Shown here in pieces: positions 1 through 6,056 of a stretch of 11,505 nt of DNA. This DNA is from Eubacterium sp. GTDB taxonomy: Bacteria > Bacillota_A > Clostridia > Lachnospirales > Lachnospiraceae. Numbering within the stretch: position 1 is the stretch's first letter; every line of letters begins with the position of its first letter. The DNA lies in NCBI GenBank assembly GCA_024687845.1, contig JAILEL010000271.1, positions 1-11,505 on the forward strand. The letters are read 5' to 3'. The translations under genes were made by a program, and so were the position numbers. The notes under the pieces were generated by a model that saw nothing but the letters and a program-made list of their open reading frames with translations, was not told where the DNA came from and did no database searches.

Positions 1-1
1 G

Positions 2-1456
2 GGAAAGATAACAAAACAGGCTACAACTACAGAGGAAGGCGAGATTACTTATACCTGTAAGGATTGCCATAAAACTAAGATAGAAAAAATTACAAAAAAT
101 CATATTCATAACTTTCAGATTGTAAGCAGAATTGCTCCAACGTGTACGGAGGATGGTACTACAACTATTCAGTGTCGCGAATGTGGTACTACTATTACTA
201 AGAAGGGGGATATTGAGCTCTATTCTGAGTGGACTACAGAAAAACCAAAGGTAAGCAATGGAACTACTGTTCAAACTAAGACTCAGTATAGTTTTTCTAA
301 GAGAGAGATGGACTGGAAGGTCGTTGAGACAGGAACCATTGACTATGGTTCTGACTGGAAAGGCTTTGATACAGGTAATTCTCTATATAGACAGTATAAT
401 AAAACACCTGTAGCAGCTTATGAAAATGCTACTACAAAGGTTACAGTTAACACAAGTCATTTAGGATATATTTATTGGCATTGGTGTTCAGGAAATGTTT
501 ATGATAAACCATATAACAGGTATGTAAAGAGTAATAGACAGAATGGTTATACTACATTCCATGCATATTATTCAACAGAGGATATTCCGTTTAATGCAAA
601 GGCCAATGGATATGAGAAATCCAAAGCTGATATATGTCGGGATACTTACTGGTGGTTACAGGAAAGAATAGATGTTAAACGATGCTCATATACTAAGTAT
701 GAAAAGGCTCAGGTTGGAGACTTCAAAACATGGTCTCAGTGGTCTGATACTCCTGTAAAAGAAGATGGTAACACTAAGGTTAAAACTCGTATACTATACA
801 GAACAAGAACTTTTATTGCTGGTAAGGCAACTGGGCACAAAATAGTAATTGATCCAAAAGTTCCTGCAACTGAAACAAAAACAGGACTTACAGAAGGATG
901 TCACTGTTCAGTATGCAATAAGGTTATTAAGCCTCAGAAGGTAATACCTGCAAAATGGAAAGAGATATCTTCAGAAAAGATAAAGAATACTGAACTGAAA
1001 AAGAATGTTGTTGTAGCTGATAAGAAAAAAGGAGGAAAGTATCGGATTACCAAGGTTACAAAAAAGGGTAAGAAAGTAACCGGTGGAACTGTTGAATATG
1101 TAGCACCATATGATAAAAACTGCAAACTTGTATCTGCTACCGGAAAAGTTAAACTGGGTGGAGCGACATTTAAGGTTACAAGTATCAGAAAGGATGCATT
1201 TAGTGGATGTACTAAACTTAAAAAGGTAGTAATAGGTTCATATGTGAAGGACATCGGTGCAAATGCATTTTATGGATGTAAGAGCTTGAAATCGGTTACT
1301 ATCAAATCTTCATCAATTAAAAAGATAGGAACAAATGCATTTAAGGGTATTAATTCCAAGGCTAAAATCATAGTTCCGAAGAAAAAACTTAGTGCTTATA
1401 GAAAGCTGATCAAAAAAGCTAAAGTTCCTGGAACAGTAAAAGTGATAACGAAATAA
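2..1456 (+). CDS. BspA-like leucine-rich-repeat surface protein, 5'-truncated
   Basis: The reading frame is open from position 2, so this is the C-terminal 484 residues of a longer protein. The first ATG in the window, at 308, is internal. The N-terminal part has cysteine-pair repeats seen in many Lachnospiraceae surface proteins: CKDC at residues 19-22, CTEDG then CREC at 48-61, and a diverged CHCSVC at 300-305. Two WSxW-type repeats (SEW at 75-77 and WSQW at 244-247) each run into a basic TK/RTR strand and flank a Tyr/Trp-rich section containing YIYWHWC. From about residue 390 come BspA-type (LRR_5) repeats with the AFxGCxxLKxV pattern, and a Lys-rich tail ends in TVKVITK. No LPXTG signal or C-terminal membrane helix is visible. 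Such proteins are secreted and often bind host or partner surfaces; the ligand is unknown. The family call is sound, the specific role is not. Confidence 0.85.
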   Translation, partial: GKITKQATTTEEGEITYTCKDCHKTKIEKITKNHIHNFQIVSRIAPTCTEDGTTTIQCRECGTTITKKGDIELYSEWTTEKPKVSNGTTVQTKTQYSFSKREMDWKVVETGTIDYGSDWKGFDTGNSLYRQYNKTPVAAYENATTKVTVNTSHLGYIYWHWCSGNVYDKPYNRYVKSNRQNGYTTFHAYYSTEDIPFNAKANGYEKSKADICRDTYWWLQERIDVKRCSYTKYEKAQVGDFKTWSQWSDTPVKEDGNTKVKTRILYRTRTFIAGKATGHKIVIDPKVPATETKTGLTEGCHCSVCNKVIKPQKVIPAKWKEISSEKIKNTELKKNVVVADKKKGGKYRITKVTKKGKKVTGGTVEYVAPYDKNCKLVSATGKVKLGGATFKVTSIRKDAFSGCTKLKKVVIGSYVKDIGANAFYGCKSLKSVTIKSSSIKKIGTNAFKGINSKAKIIVPKKKLSAYRKLIKKAKVPGTVKVITK

Positions 1457-1483
1457 AGAGGTGTAATCTACAAAAAAATATTT

Positions 1484-1517
1484 GTAACTGTTTAGCGAAA
1501 GTCAGCTGAACAGTTAC
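1484..1517 (+). repeat. 13-bp inverted repeat (hairpin) upstream of the small membrane gene
   Basis: GTAACTGTTTAGC (1484-1496) and GCTGAACAGTTAC (1505-1517) pair over 13 positions with one T-G wobble around an 8-nt loop. No T-run follows, so it is not a typical terminator. The arm resembles the closing strand of the large element at 5741 (TGTAACTGCTCAG). Both are followed at some distance by CCTTGC, here at 1521-1526. It lies just ahead of the AAGGAG ribosome site at 1529-1534. The pairing is seen directly; membership of a repeat family is inferred. Confidence 0.65.
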
Positions 1518-1539
1518 TAGCCTTGCATAAGGAGTTAAT

Positions 1540-1827
1540 ATGATATTTAGAATATTTAAAGAATGGGATGGAAATGAAGGTGAAGAGAATCGACAGATGT
1601 TTAAGTCGGGTATGATGATTTTACCATTTGCTTTGTCTGGACTATTATATTACACAAACAATTCTGATCTCAGATATGTTATGTGGTTTGATATAATTGA
1701 TAAATATGCTCATGCAACGCAAAAGGGTGGTTTTGCTCTGATGTCTAATCAAGCTGCAAATGCAAAAGAGGCATTTAATAGTTTGATCACAGGAATTGCT
1801 AATTTATTGGTAGCTTTAATTTTATAG
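1540..1827 (+). CDS. Small membrane protein of unknown function, ends at a probable premature TAG
   Basis: A 95-residue ORF with a good ribosome site (AAGGAG, 5 nt before the ATG). I do not recognise the family. The first 20 residues are charged (KEWDGNEGEENRQ). A hydrophobic stretch at about 21-39 could be a first membrane helix. A polar middle (about 40-75) follows, then a second hydrophobic stretch at about 80-95 that the TAG cuts off at LLVALIL. After the TAG (1825-1827) the same frame stays open for 50 codons, includes another membrane-helix-like segment, and stops at 1980 within a terminator. The natural product was therefore probably about 146 residues with three membrane segments. The interruption could be a real nonsense mutation, stop-codon readthrough or a sequencing error. 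It sits between a surface-protein gene and a cyclase gene, neither of which suggests a role. Confidence 0.55.
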   Translation: MIFRIFKEWDGNEGEENRQMFKSGMMILPFALSGLLYYTNNSDLRYVMWFDIIDKYAHATQKGGFALMSNQAANAKEAFNSLITGIANLLVALIL

Positions 1828-1980
1828 ATATTTGATTATTCTATAGGATGGTTTGAAGTTCCGGATTTTGTATCTTACTTAATTTCTTATATTTTTATAA
1901 TAATTGCTTTATCTATTGGAGTATTTATTGAAAAAAAACAAATAAAAACAGGAAAAAACAATAGATTCGAAGAGGTGTAA
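1828..1980 (+). pseudogene. In-frame remainder of the small membrane-protein gene beyond the TAG
   Basis: These 50 codons continue the frame of the gene starting at 1540, directly after its TAG. They encode IFDYSIGWFEVPD, then the helix-like stretch FVSYLISYIFIIIALSIGVFI split over two parts of hydrophobic residues, then a basic and charged tail (KKQIKTGKNNRFEEV). Helix-plus-basic-tail is the usual end of a cytoplasm-facing membrane protein. The TAA at 1978-1980 falls inside the 5' arm of a rho-independent terminator, as expected for a true gene end. There is no ribosome site or start codon of its own. I read it as the lost C-terminus of an interrupted gene, not a separate gene. Confidence 0.55.
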
Positions 1981-2012
1981 CTCCGCCTGAACATTGGGGC
2001 TACGCCTCTTTT
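1971..2012 (+). terminator. Rho-independent terminator overlapping the extended stop codon
   Basis: AGAGGTGTAACTCC (1971-1984) pairs with GGGGCTACGCCTCT (1996-2009), allowing G-U wobble and one A-C mismatch, around an 11-nt loop. A short T-run (2009-2012) follows. It ends the transcript of the small membrane-protein gene and possibly of the surface-protein gene before it. Confidence 0.7.
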
Positions 2013-2077
2013 ATAGTGTTTCAGTATGCTGTATGGAAATTAGATAGCTAAAGTTTTTATTATGGTTAAATTACATT

Positions 2078-2086
2078 TGGTATGAT
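2078..2086 (+). promoter_or_regulatory. Candidate extended -10 promoter for the cyclase gene
   Basis: TGG followed by TATGAT (2081-2086) fits an extended -10 element in the 150 bp between the upstream terminator and the cyclase gene. No good -35 hexamer lies 16-18 bp upstream, so recognition would depend on the extended -10 or an activator. Transcription would start near 2093, leaving a leader of about 65 nt. Confidence 0.4.
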
Positions 2087-2125
2087 ATACTCGACGAGAA
2101 ATAAAGCGTTTCTGAGTATACTCAG
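2086..2125 (+). promoter_or_regulatory. Overlapping hairpin and 14-bp perfect palindrome in the cyclase leader
   Basis: CTGAGTATACTCAG (2112-2125) is a perfect 14-bp palindrome, the form expected of a dimeric repressor operator. Its left part can instead pair upstream: TATACTC (2086-2092) with GAGTATA (2114-2120), and AGAAA (2097-2101) with TTTCT (2109-2113). The two structures share bases and exclude each other in RNA. It lies just after the candidate -10 and 34 nt before the ATG. Symmetry is seen directly; a regulatory role is inferred. Confidence 0.45.
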
Positions 2126-2158
2126 TTGATAAATAAAAGGTTATAGAAGTAGTGGGAT

Positions 2159-5005
2159 ATGGAAGAGAAGAAGACAAATAGATTTAGTAAAGTGATTCAT
2201 AAGTTATTTGGAAAGATGAAATATTTCCTTATACCTCTGATTTTATCAGTGGTTCTTATGACATGCGTTAATTTTGTAGGAAGATATGTTTATACGACCA
2301 ATTTGAATCTGATCTATACTTCATTCGTTTCAAATAATATTTATGATGTTTTTATAAACAATTCCGGAAAAATGCTGGCTGTAGAAGGAGACATTGATCA
2401 AGGAAGCACTGAAATTGTTGATCTAGCCAGTGGAAGAACTGAAAGCTTCTATGGAGGAAATCTTCAGAGCAAGCTTAAAAATGTAGACATTCAAGGTTCC
2501 TATCAGGGAAATGATCTGATTATAGGTGATGATGGGTATTTGTATTATTCAGTATCTGTATGGACAGATGACCTGGCATGGCTGAAATCTGAGAAAATAC
2601 TAAAGCTCTCCAGTGATTTTAAATATCAGGGGACTGTTTGCACCGTTGAACCTGATGATTCGATGATAAGAAGATATCAGAGAGTTGGAAATATTTCTTA
2701 TTATGATGATTCTTTATACTTTGCTGTTCTTGATAATGATGGAGTGTTTCATTACAGAATCAATACAAAAACTAATGATGTGGATATTTCTAAATTATTT
2801 GCAACGGGCGAGGATGGTATATTTACAGGTTCGGTCTATACTTATAATGATAAGTTTTTTCATGTGCTGAGCGATGGAAGCTGTCATATGGTTGATTTTG
2901 ATGGAAACGAGGATGTGGTTATTTATACACCATCAACTGATACAGATTCAAAAGATTACATTTTGCTAAGTCAGTTCTGCATGATTCAAAACGAAATCTA
3001 TGCATTGGATTCATTAAGCCAGAAAGTGTATAAGATTAATGACGGCAAGCTGACGAAGATTCTCGATTTAGCTGATTATTATGCTGTGGAAACATTGCAG
3101 TATATGAGAGATTCTAACCGTGTGCATCTGAATACATATCAGAATAAGCTCTATGTAAGTGGCATGGATGGACTGCTTATTTGTGATCAAAGTGGTATAA
3201 CTGAGCAGGAAGTTGCTTTTTATATTACACGGTTTGATACTATTCTGAGTATTCTTTATTGCTTTGTAAGACTTGTAGCGGTTCTATCAGTTATTGGAAT
3301 TGTCATAAATATTTTCATAAGAAAGAAAAACCTCATGTTTAAGCAGCTTGTAACTATTATTCCAAGCTGTATGATCATGTCTTTACTTATGTTTTATAAC
3401 ATATTTACCTATGCCGAAAAAATGCAGATAAAGCAGACGGAAAGCGAGCTGCAGGCAGTAACTGAATTGGTTTCTACAGAACTGGATGAATTTGATTTTA
3501 CTGGCATGAATATAAATGATGAAGAAACCAGTAAAAAATATAAGCAGCTAAATGATATTCTTGACAAGATTACTATCTATAATAGCAGCGACTGGAGCAA
3601 ATTATATTCTTTTGAAGTTGGAAGAAGAAATGCTGCAGGTGAAGTGAAAACAATAGCATTTCATGATAAGACTGTAGTTCCGAATTCCATACTATTGCCA
3701 GTTCCTACTGATGAGGAATTTGCAGAGAAGGGCAGTGGCAATCGGAAAATCATAATAGACTCCCAGATTAGTAATTATATTTTTGCTGAGGCTAATATTG
3801 GAGACGGTATAAGCTCCTATGCCCCTATATATGATAAAGATGGAAATATAACAGCATATCTATATATCAGAACTGATATTCTGGAATTTGAAAATCAGAG
3901 ATTAGAGCTTGCTGCAGAGCTTTTTAAGGGTGTATTTATTATGTCAGCAGTTATCATTTTGGTGATAACGATACTCACTATCAAGCTGACCACGACAATA
4001 AAGAAAACAACACGAACAGTATCTGAGATAGCCAAGGGTGATTTTGGAGTCAGAACTCAGTACAAATCCGATGATGAGCTTGGAGAGATATGTAACCAGG
4101 TAAATACCATGGCTGAAAACCTGGAAGAATTATTTGATGAGAAGGATGAGACTGAAAAGTTCTATTACAAGTTCGTGCCTGAAAAATTCAAAGAACTGCT
4201 TGGCAAGGATAAATTTACGGATTTGCAGCTTGGAGATGCAGAGAGCAAAGATATTACAGTTCTTTTCTGTGACATTAGATCATTTTCAATTAATTCGGAA
4301 ATAATGACAGCAAAGGAAAACTTTGAATTTGTAAATGCAATTTTCGGAAAAGCAGGGCCAATTGTAAGAAAGCATAATGGTTTTGTAGATAAATATATCG
4401 GCGATGCTGTAATGGCTCTTTTTGAAAATGCAGATGATGCAGTAGCATGTGGAATTGAGCTTTATAAGGAAATTTCGCTTAGTGATGAACTTGCAGAAAG
4501 CCTGAAAATGGTTGATATCAATATAGGTGTAGGTATACATTCAGGAATGGCAAGAATAGGAATTGTCGGTGAAGACGAAAGACTTTCAGGCACAGTGATT
4601 TCTGATACAGTAAACTTAAGCTCGCGTTTTGAGTCACTAACGAAACAATATCAGACTGCTATGATAATATCAAAAGATACAATCGATAGAATGAAAGATC
4701 CGGATTCTGTAAATATTAGATATCTCGGAATGATAACAGCAGCAGGAGTAAACGATGCCCGAGCAATATTTGAAGTTTTAGACTGCCTTCCTGATGAAGA
4801 AAGAAAAGTAAAGATGGCAAATACATCTGATTTCAGAGAGGCTATAAGACTCTTCCAGCTCGGAAGAAGACCTGAAGCTTTGAACAGGCTTAGCCTGATA
4901 AAAGAAAAAGACCAGGCGGATTACGTGGTTGATATGTATTATAACTATATCAGTTCACTTTCAGCCGAAGATAAATCAAACGTTATAAGATTTGATAAGA
5001 AATAA
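2159..5005 (+). CDS. Membrane-bound class III adenylate cyclase with two extracytoplasmic sensor regions and HAMP
   Basis: A 948-residue protein predicted to make cyclic AMP from ATP at the inner membrane face in response to an outside signal. Order of parts: cytoplasmic basic start (1-20); membrane helix (about 22-43); an outside region (about 44-358) of short beta-rich stretches (DDGYLYYSV, NDKFFHVLSDG, YQNKLYVSGMDG) resembling a beta-propeller; helices at about 362-387 and 396-416; a second outside region (417-587) with a Cache-like SYAPIYDKDGN strand near 553; helix (588-610); HAMP (about 611-660); FVPEKFKELLGK linker from 672; cyclase domain (about 698-880). Metal-binding D705 and D749, base-contacting K745 and T812, and N819 and R823 of DTVNLSSR are all present. 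Thr in place of Asp at 812 is typical of class IIIb cyclases. A helical tail (about 885-935) follows. The ribosome site before the ATG is weak; Met20 is an alternative start. ATP over GTP specificity is inferred from K745/T812. Confidence 0.9.
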   Translation: MEEKKTNRFSKVIHKLFGKMKYFLIPLILSVVLMTCVNFVGRYVYTTNLNLIYTSFVSNNIYDVFINNSGKMLAVEGDIDQGSTEIVDLASGRTESFYGGNLQSKLKNVDIQGSYQGNDLIIGDDGYLYYSVSVWTDDLAWLKSEKILKLSSDFKYQGTVCTVEPDDSMIRRYQRVGNISYYDDSLYFAVLDNDGVFHYRINTKTNDVDISKLFATGEDGIFTGSVYTYNDKFFHVLSDGSCHMVDFDGNEDVVIYTPSTDTDSKDYILLSQFCMIQNEIYALDSLSQKVYKINDGKLTKILDLADYYAVETLQYMRDSNRVHLNTYQNKLYVSGMDGLLICDQSGITEQEVAFYITRFDTILSILYCFVRLVAVLSVIGIVINIFIRKKNLMFKQLVTIIPSCMIMSLLMFYNIFTYAEKMQIKQTESELQAVTELVSTELDEFDFTGMNINDEETSKKYKQLNDILDKITIYNSSDWSKLYSFEVGRRNAAGEVKTIAFHDKTVVPNSILLPVPTDEEFAEKGSGNRKIIIDSQISNYIFAEANIGDGISSYAPIYDKDGNITAYLYIRTDILEFENQRLELAAELFKGVFIMSAVIILVITILTIKLTTTIKKTTRTVSEIAKGDFGVRTQYKSDDELGEICNQVNTMAENLEELFDEKDETEKFYYKFVPEKFKELLGKDKFTDLQLGDAESKDITVLFCDIRSFSINSEIMTAKENFEFVNAIFGKAGPIVRKHNGFVDKYIGDAVMALFENADDAVACGIELYKEISLSDELAESLKMVDINIGVGIHSGMARIGIVGEDERLSGTVISDTVNLSSRFESLTKQYQTAMIISKDTIDRMKDPDSVNIRYLGMITAAGVNDARAIFEVLDCLPDEERKVKMANTSDFREAIRLFQLGRRPEALNRLSLIKEKDQADYVVDMYYNYISSLSAEDKSNVIRFDKK

Positions 5006-5078
5006 ATAGAATAAAATACCATTTACGACATATTTTTACCTTTTGGCAACAAAAAAATAATACTTTATTCATGTCGAG

Positions 5079-5110
5079 TTAAGATTATCTTAAGATTTGA
5101 ATATTATACT
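5079..5110 (+). promoter_or_regulatory. 11-bp-spaced TTAAGATT direct repeats before a -10 box
   Basis: TTAAGATT occurs at 5079-5086 and 5090-5097, an 11-bp period, the arrangement that OmpR/PhoB-type response regulators bind. The first 15 bp also form a symmetric site (TTAAGAT-T-ATCTTAA). A -10 match, TATACT (5105-5110), lies 7 bp after the second repeat, and there is no -35 hexamer at proper spacing, as in activator-dependent promoters. It is the likely promoter of the small membrane-protein gene at 5278, giving a leader of about 160 nt. A second TATACTAAT at 5152-5160 is an alternative start region. The regulator is unknown. Confidence 0.45.
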
Positions 5111-5170
5111 AATTTATGTAAAAACGATGAAATTATGATGTTAGTCAGATATATACTAATAGCAGTGGGG

Positions 5171-5190
5171 ATACATTAATAATAATGTAT
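5171..5190 (+). other. Hairpin in the leader of the small membrane-protein gene
   Basis: ATACATTA (5171-5178) and TAATGTAT (5183-5190) pair perfectly over 8 bp around an ATAA loop. All pairs but two are A-U, so it is weak. It lies about 88 nt before the start codon in an otherwise featureless AT-rich leader. Confidence 0.35.
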
Positions 5191-5277
5191 AAGTAAACTG
5201 TTAATAATGAAGGCGTTTATGTGTTAGTTGAATTGATGTGTTTAGTTTGATGTTTTTATGTTTAGTGAGGTAAAAGT

Positions 5278-5505
5278 ATGAATGAATTAACACTTAGGGA
5301 TGCTGAGGAAAACAGCGAAGACAAGAAGCAGTTTAATAATCTTATGCGTATTATTCTGGGAGCAGTATCTGTGATTATGCTGACAGGGGGCATATTCCAG
5401 TTTGTTGATCAGAATATTTTATCAGGAATCATCTATTTACTAATCTCAATCGGTGCAGTAGTACTGATACTTATGAACAAGCTTGGAGGCATCGATCTAT
5501 ACTAA
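5278..5505 (+). CDS. Small two-helix membrane protein of unknown function
   Basis: A 75-residue ORF with a clear ribosome site (GTGAGG, 8 nt before the ATG) and a strong terminator 22 bp after its stop, so it is probably a real single-gene transcript. The first 22 residues are charged and cytoplasmic-looking (NELTLRDAEENSEDKKQ). Two hydrophobic segments follow, about 23-42 (MRIILGAVSVIMLTGG) and about 48-66 (LSGIIYLLISIGAVVLILM), joined by a short QFVDQN turn. This predicts a hairpin of two helices with both ends inside. No catalytic or metal-binding residues are visible. I do not recognise the family. The long leader and candidate response-regulator site upstream suggest tight control. Placement after the cyclase gene may be coincidental, since the 272-bp gap contains its own promoter. 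Confidence 0.7.
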   Translation: MNELTLRDAEENSEDKKQFNNLMRIILGAVSVIMLTGGIFQFVDQNILSGIIYLLISIGAVVLILMNKLGGIDLY

Positions 5506-5526
5506 AGTAAATATAATATGATTCGG

Positions 5527-5578
5527 AAAAAGACAGTTGACTGGTAAACACTTTACCAGTATCAGCTGTCTTTTTTTT
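5527..5578 (+). terminator. Strong rho-independent terminator
   Basis: A long hairpin with arms AAAAAGACAG...CTGGTAAA and TTTACCAG...CTGTCTTTTT, a small internal mismatch, a CAC loop, and a run of eight T (5571-5578). The A-rich left and T-rich right flanks could also let it work on the opposite strand. It separates the small membrane-protein gene from the suf region. Confidence 0.9.
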
Positions 5579-5686
5579 GTACCATGTTACATACGAATTG
5601 CTCCGTTTCTAAGAAAATACTAATGTCATGATATATCTCTCTACAAAATAATATGTTTTTAGGAGTATTTTTGGGCGATTTGTTTG
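5579..5686 (+). other. Gene-free spacer before the suf promoter
   Basis: About 108 bp of AT-rich sequence between the terminator and the suf promoter. I see no ORF, strong hairpin or recognisable operator in it. The whole gene-free interval 5506-6056 consists of this spacer, the terminator before it, the promoter, the structured element and the sufC ribosome site. Confidence 0.5.
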
Positions 5687-5715
5687 TTGATTTTAACCTA
5701 TTTTTCAAGTATACT
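5687..5715 (+). promoter_or_regulatory. Vegetative promoter for the suf operon and its structured leader
   Basis: TTGATT (5687-5692) and TATACT (5710-5715) are separated by exactly 17 bp, a good sigma-A match. Transcription would start near 5722. The whole structured element at 5741-5984 would then lie in a leader of about 330 nt before sufC. No IscR/RrF2-type operator is evident to me. Confidence 0.65.
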
Positions 5716-5740
5716 AATCAGATGGTGATTTGTAACTATT

Positions 5741-5984
5741 TGTAACTGCTCAGTATGTAGGATATATGTAGAATAAATTACGTGAATGCTTGCATTATAA
5801 GAAATGTATTCTACATATATCCTAACCTTGCTGAGCAAGGTTACTTTCGAAACATGAGGGAGGTGTCTGCGTAGCAGACAATAGAGTGCCGTAAGCAGTT
5901 TTTATAAGCTTGCTTAATAAAAACTGTATTACGAGCACGGACGTCACGAATGTTTTTGAAAGTACATACTGAGCAGTTATGTAC
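5741..5984 (+). ncRNA. Large multi-branched structured element in the suf leader (novel RNA or repeat family)
   Basis: A closing stem of 17 perfect pairs joins 5743-5759 (TAACTGCTCAGTATGTA) and 5963-5979. Inside it lie, in order: an 18-bp perfect hairpin (5758-5775 with 5807-5824) whose loop holds AATGC-TT-GCATT; an AACCTTGC/GCAAGGTT hairpin (5824-5842); a stem of about 13 bp (5843-5855 with 5950-5963). That stem encloses a 7-bp TGTCTGC/GCAGACA hairpin (5864-5880) and a long imperfect hairpin (5886-5938: GTGC/GCAC, CGTAA/TTACG, CAGTTTTTA/TAAAAACTG, TAAGC/GCTTA). No ORF or T-run is present. It does not match the T-box, TPP, cobalamin or SAM consensus features I know. An element with the same order of parts follows the operon at 11422. 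It may be a leader regulator, a processed RNA or a mobile structured repeat; the fold is clear, the function is not. Confidence 0.7.
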
Positions 5985-6056
5985 GAAATATATATTCATT
6001 ATAAATCATCCAGTCTTACTATATAGATTTATTTACAGACACGAGGAGGAAAACAA

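Noticed and set aside
934..1254. 106-residue minus-strand ORF inside the surface-protein gene
   Set aside because: It lies antisense to a well-supported coding frame, has no ribosome site, and its Phe/Pro/Thr-rich sequence is what antisense of Lys-rich codons produces.
308..1456. Surface-protein gene starting at the ATG at 308
   Set aside because: The same frame is open back to position 2 and encodes typical CxxC repeats there, and no ribosome site precedes 308.
1457..1483. Shared AAGAGGTGTAA at 1456-1466 and 1970-1980 as a repeat boundary
   Set aside because: Only 11 bases match, the flanks differ, and a complementary arm for a terminator exists only at the second site, so chance is the simpler explanation.
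5006..5078. Terminator directly after the cyclase gene
   Set aside because: The stretch is AT-rich but holds no stable hairpin followed by a T-run, so transcription may fade or continue into the next leader.
5743..5979. T-box leader controlling the suf operon (GGGAGGTGTCTGCG resembles part of a T-box sequence)
   Set aside because: The conserved T-box sequence AGGGTGGNACCGCG is not present, no terminator/antiterminator pair with a T-run precedes sufC, and the 17-bp closing stem does not fit T-box architecture.
5741..5984. Insertion sequence or group II intron remnant
   Set aside because: There is no transposase or reverse transcriptase fragment, no clear target duplication, and no intron domain V-like hairpin that I can identify. 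A repeat family remains possible and is reported as such.
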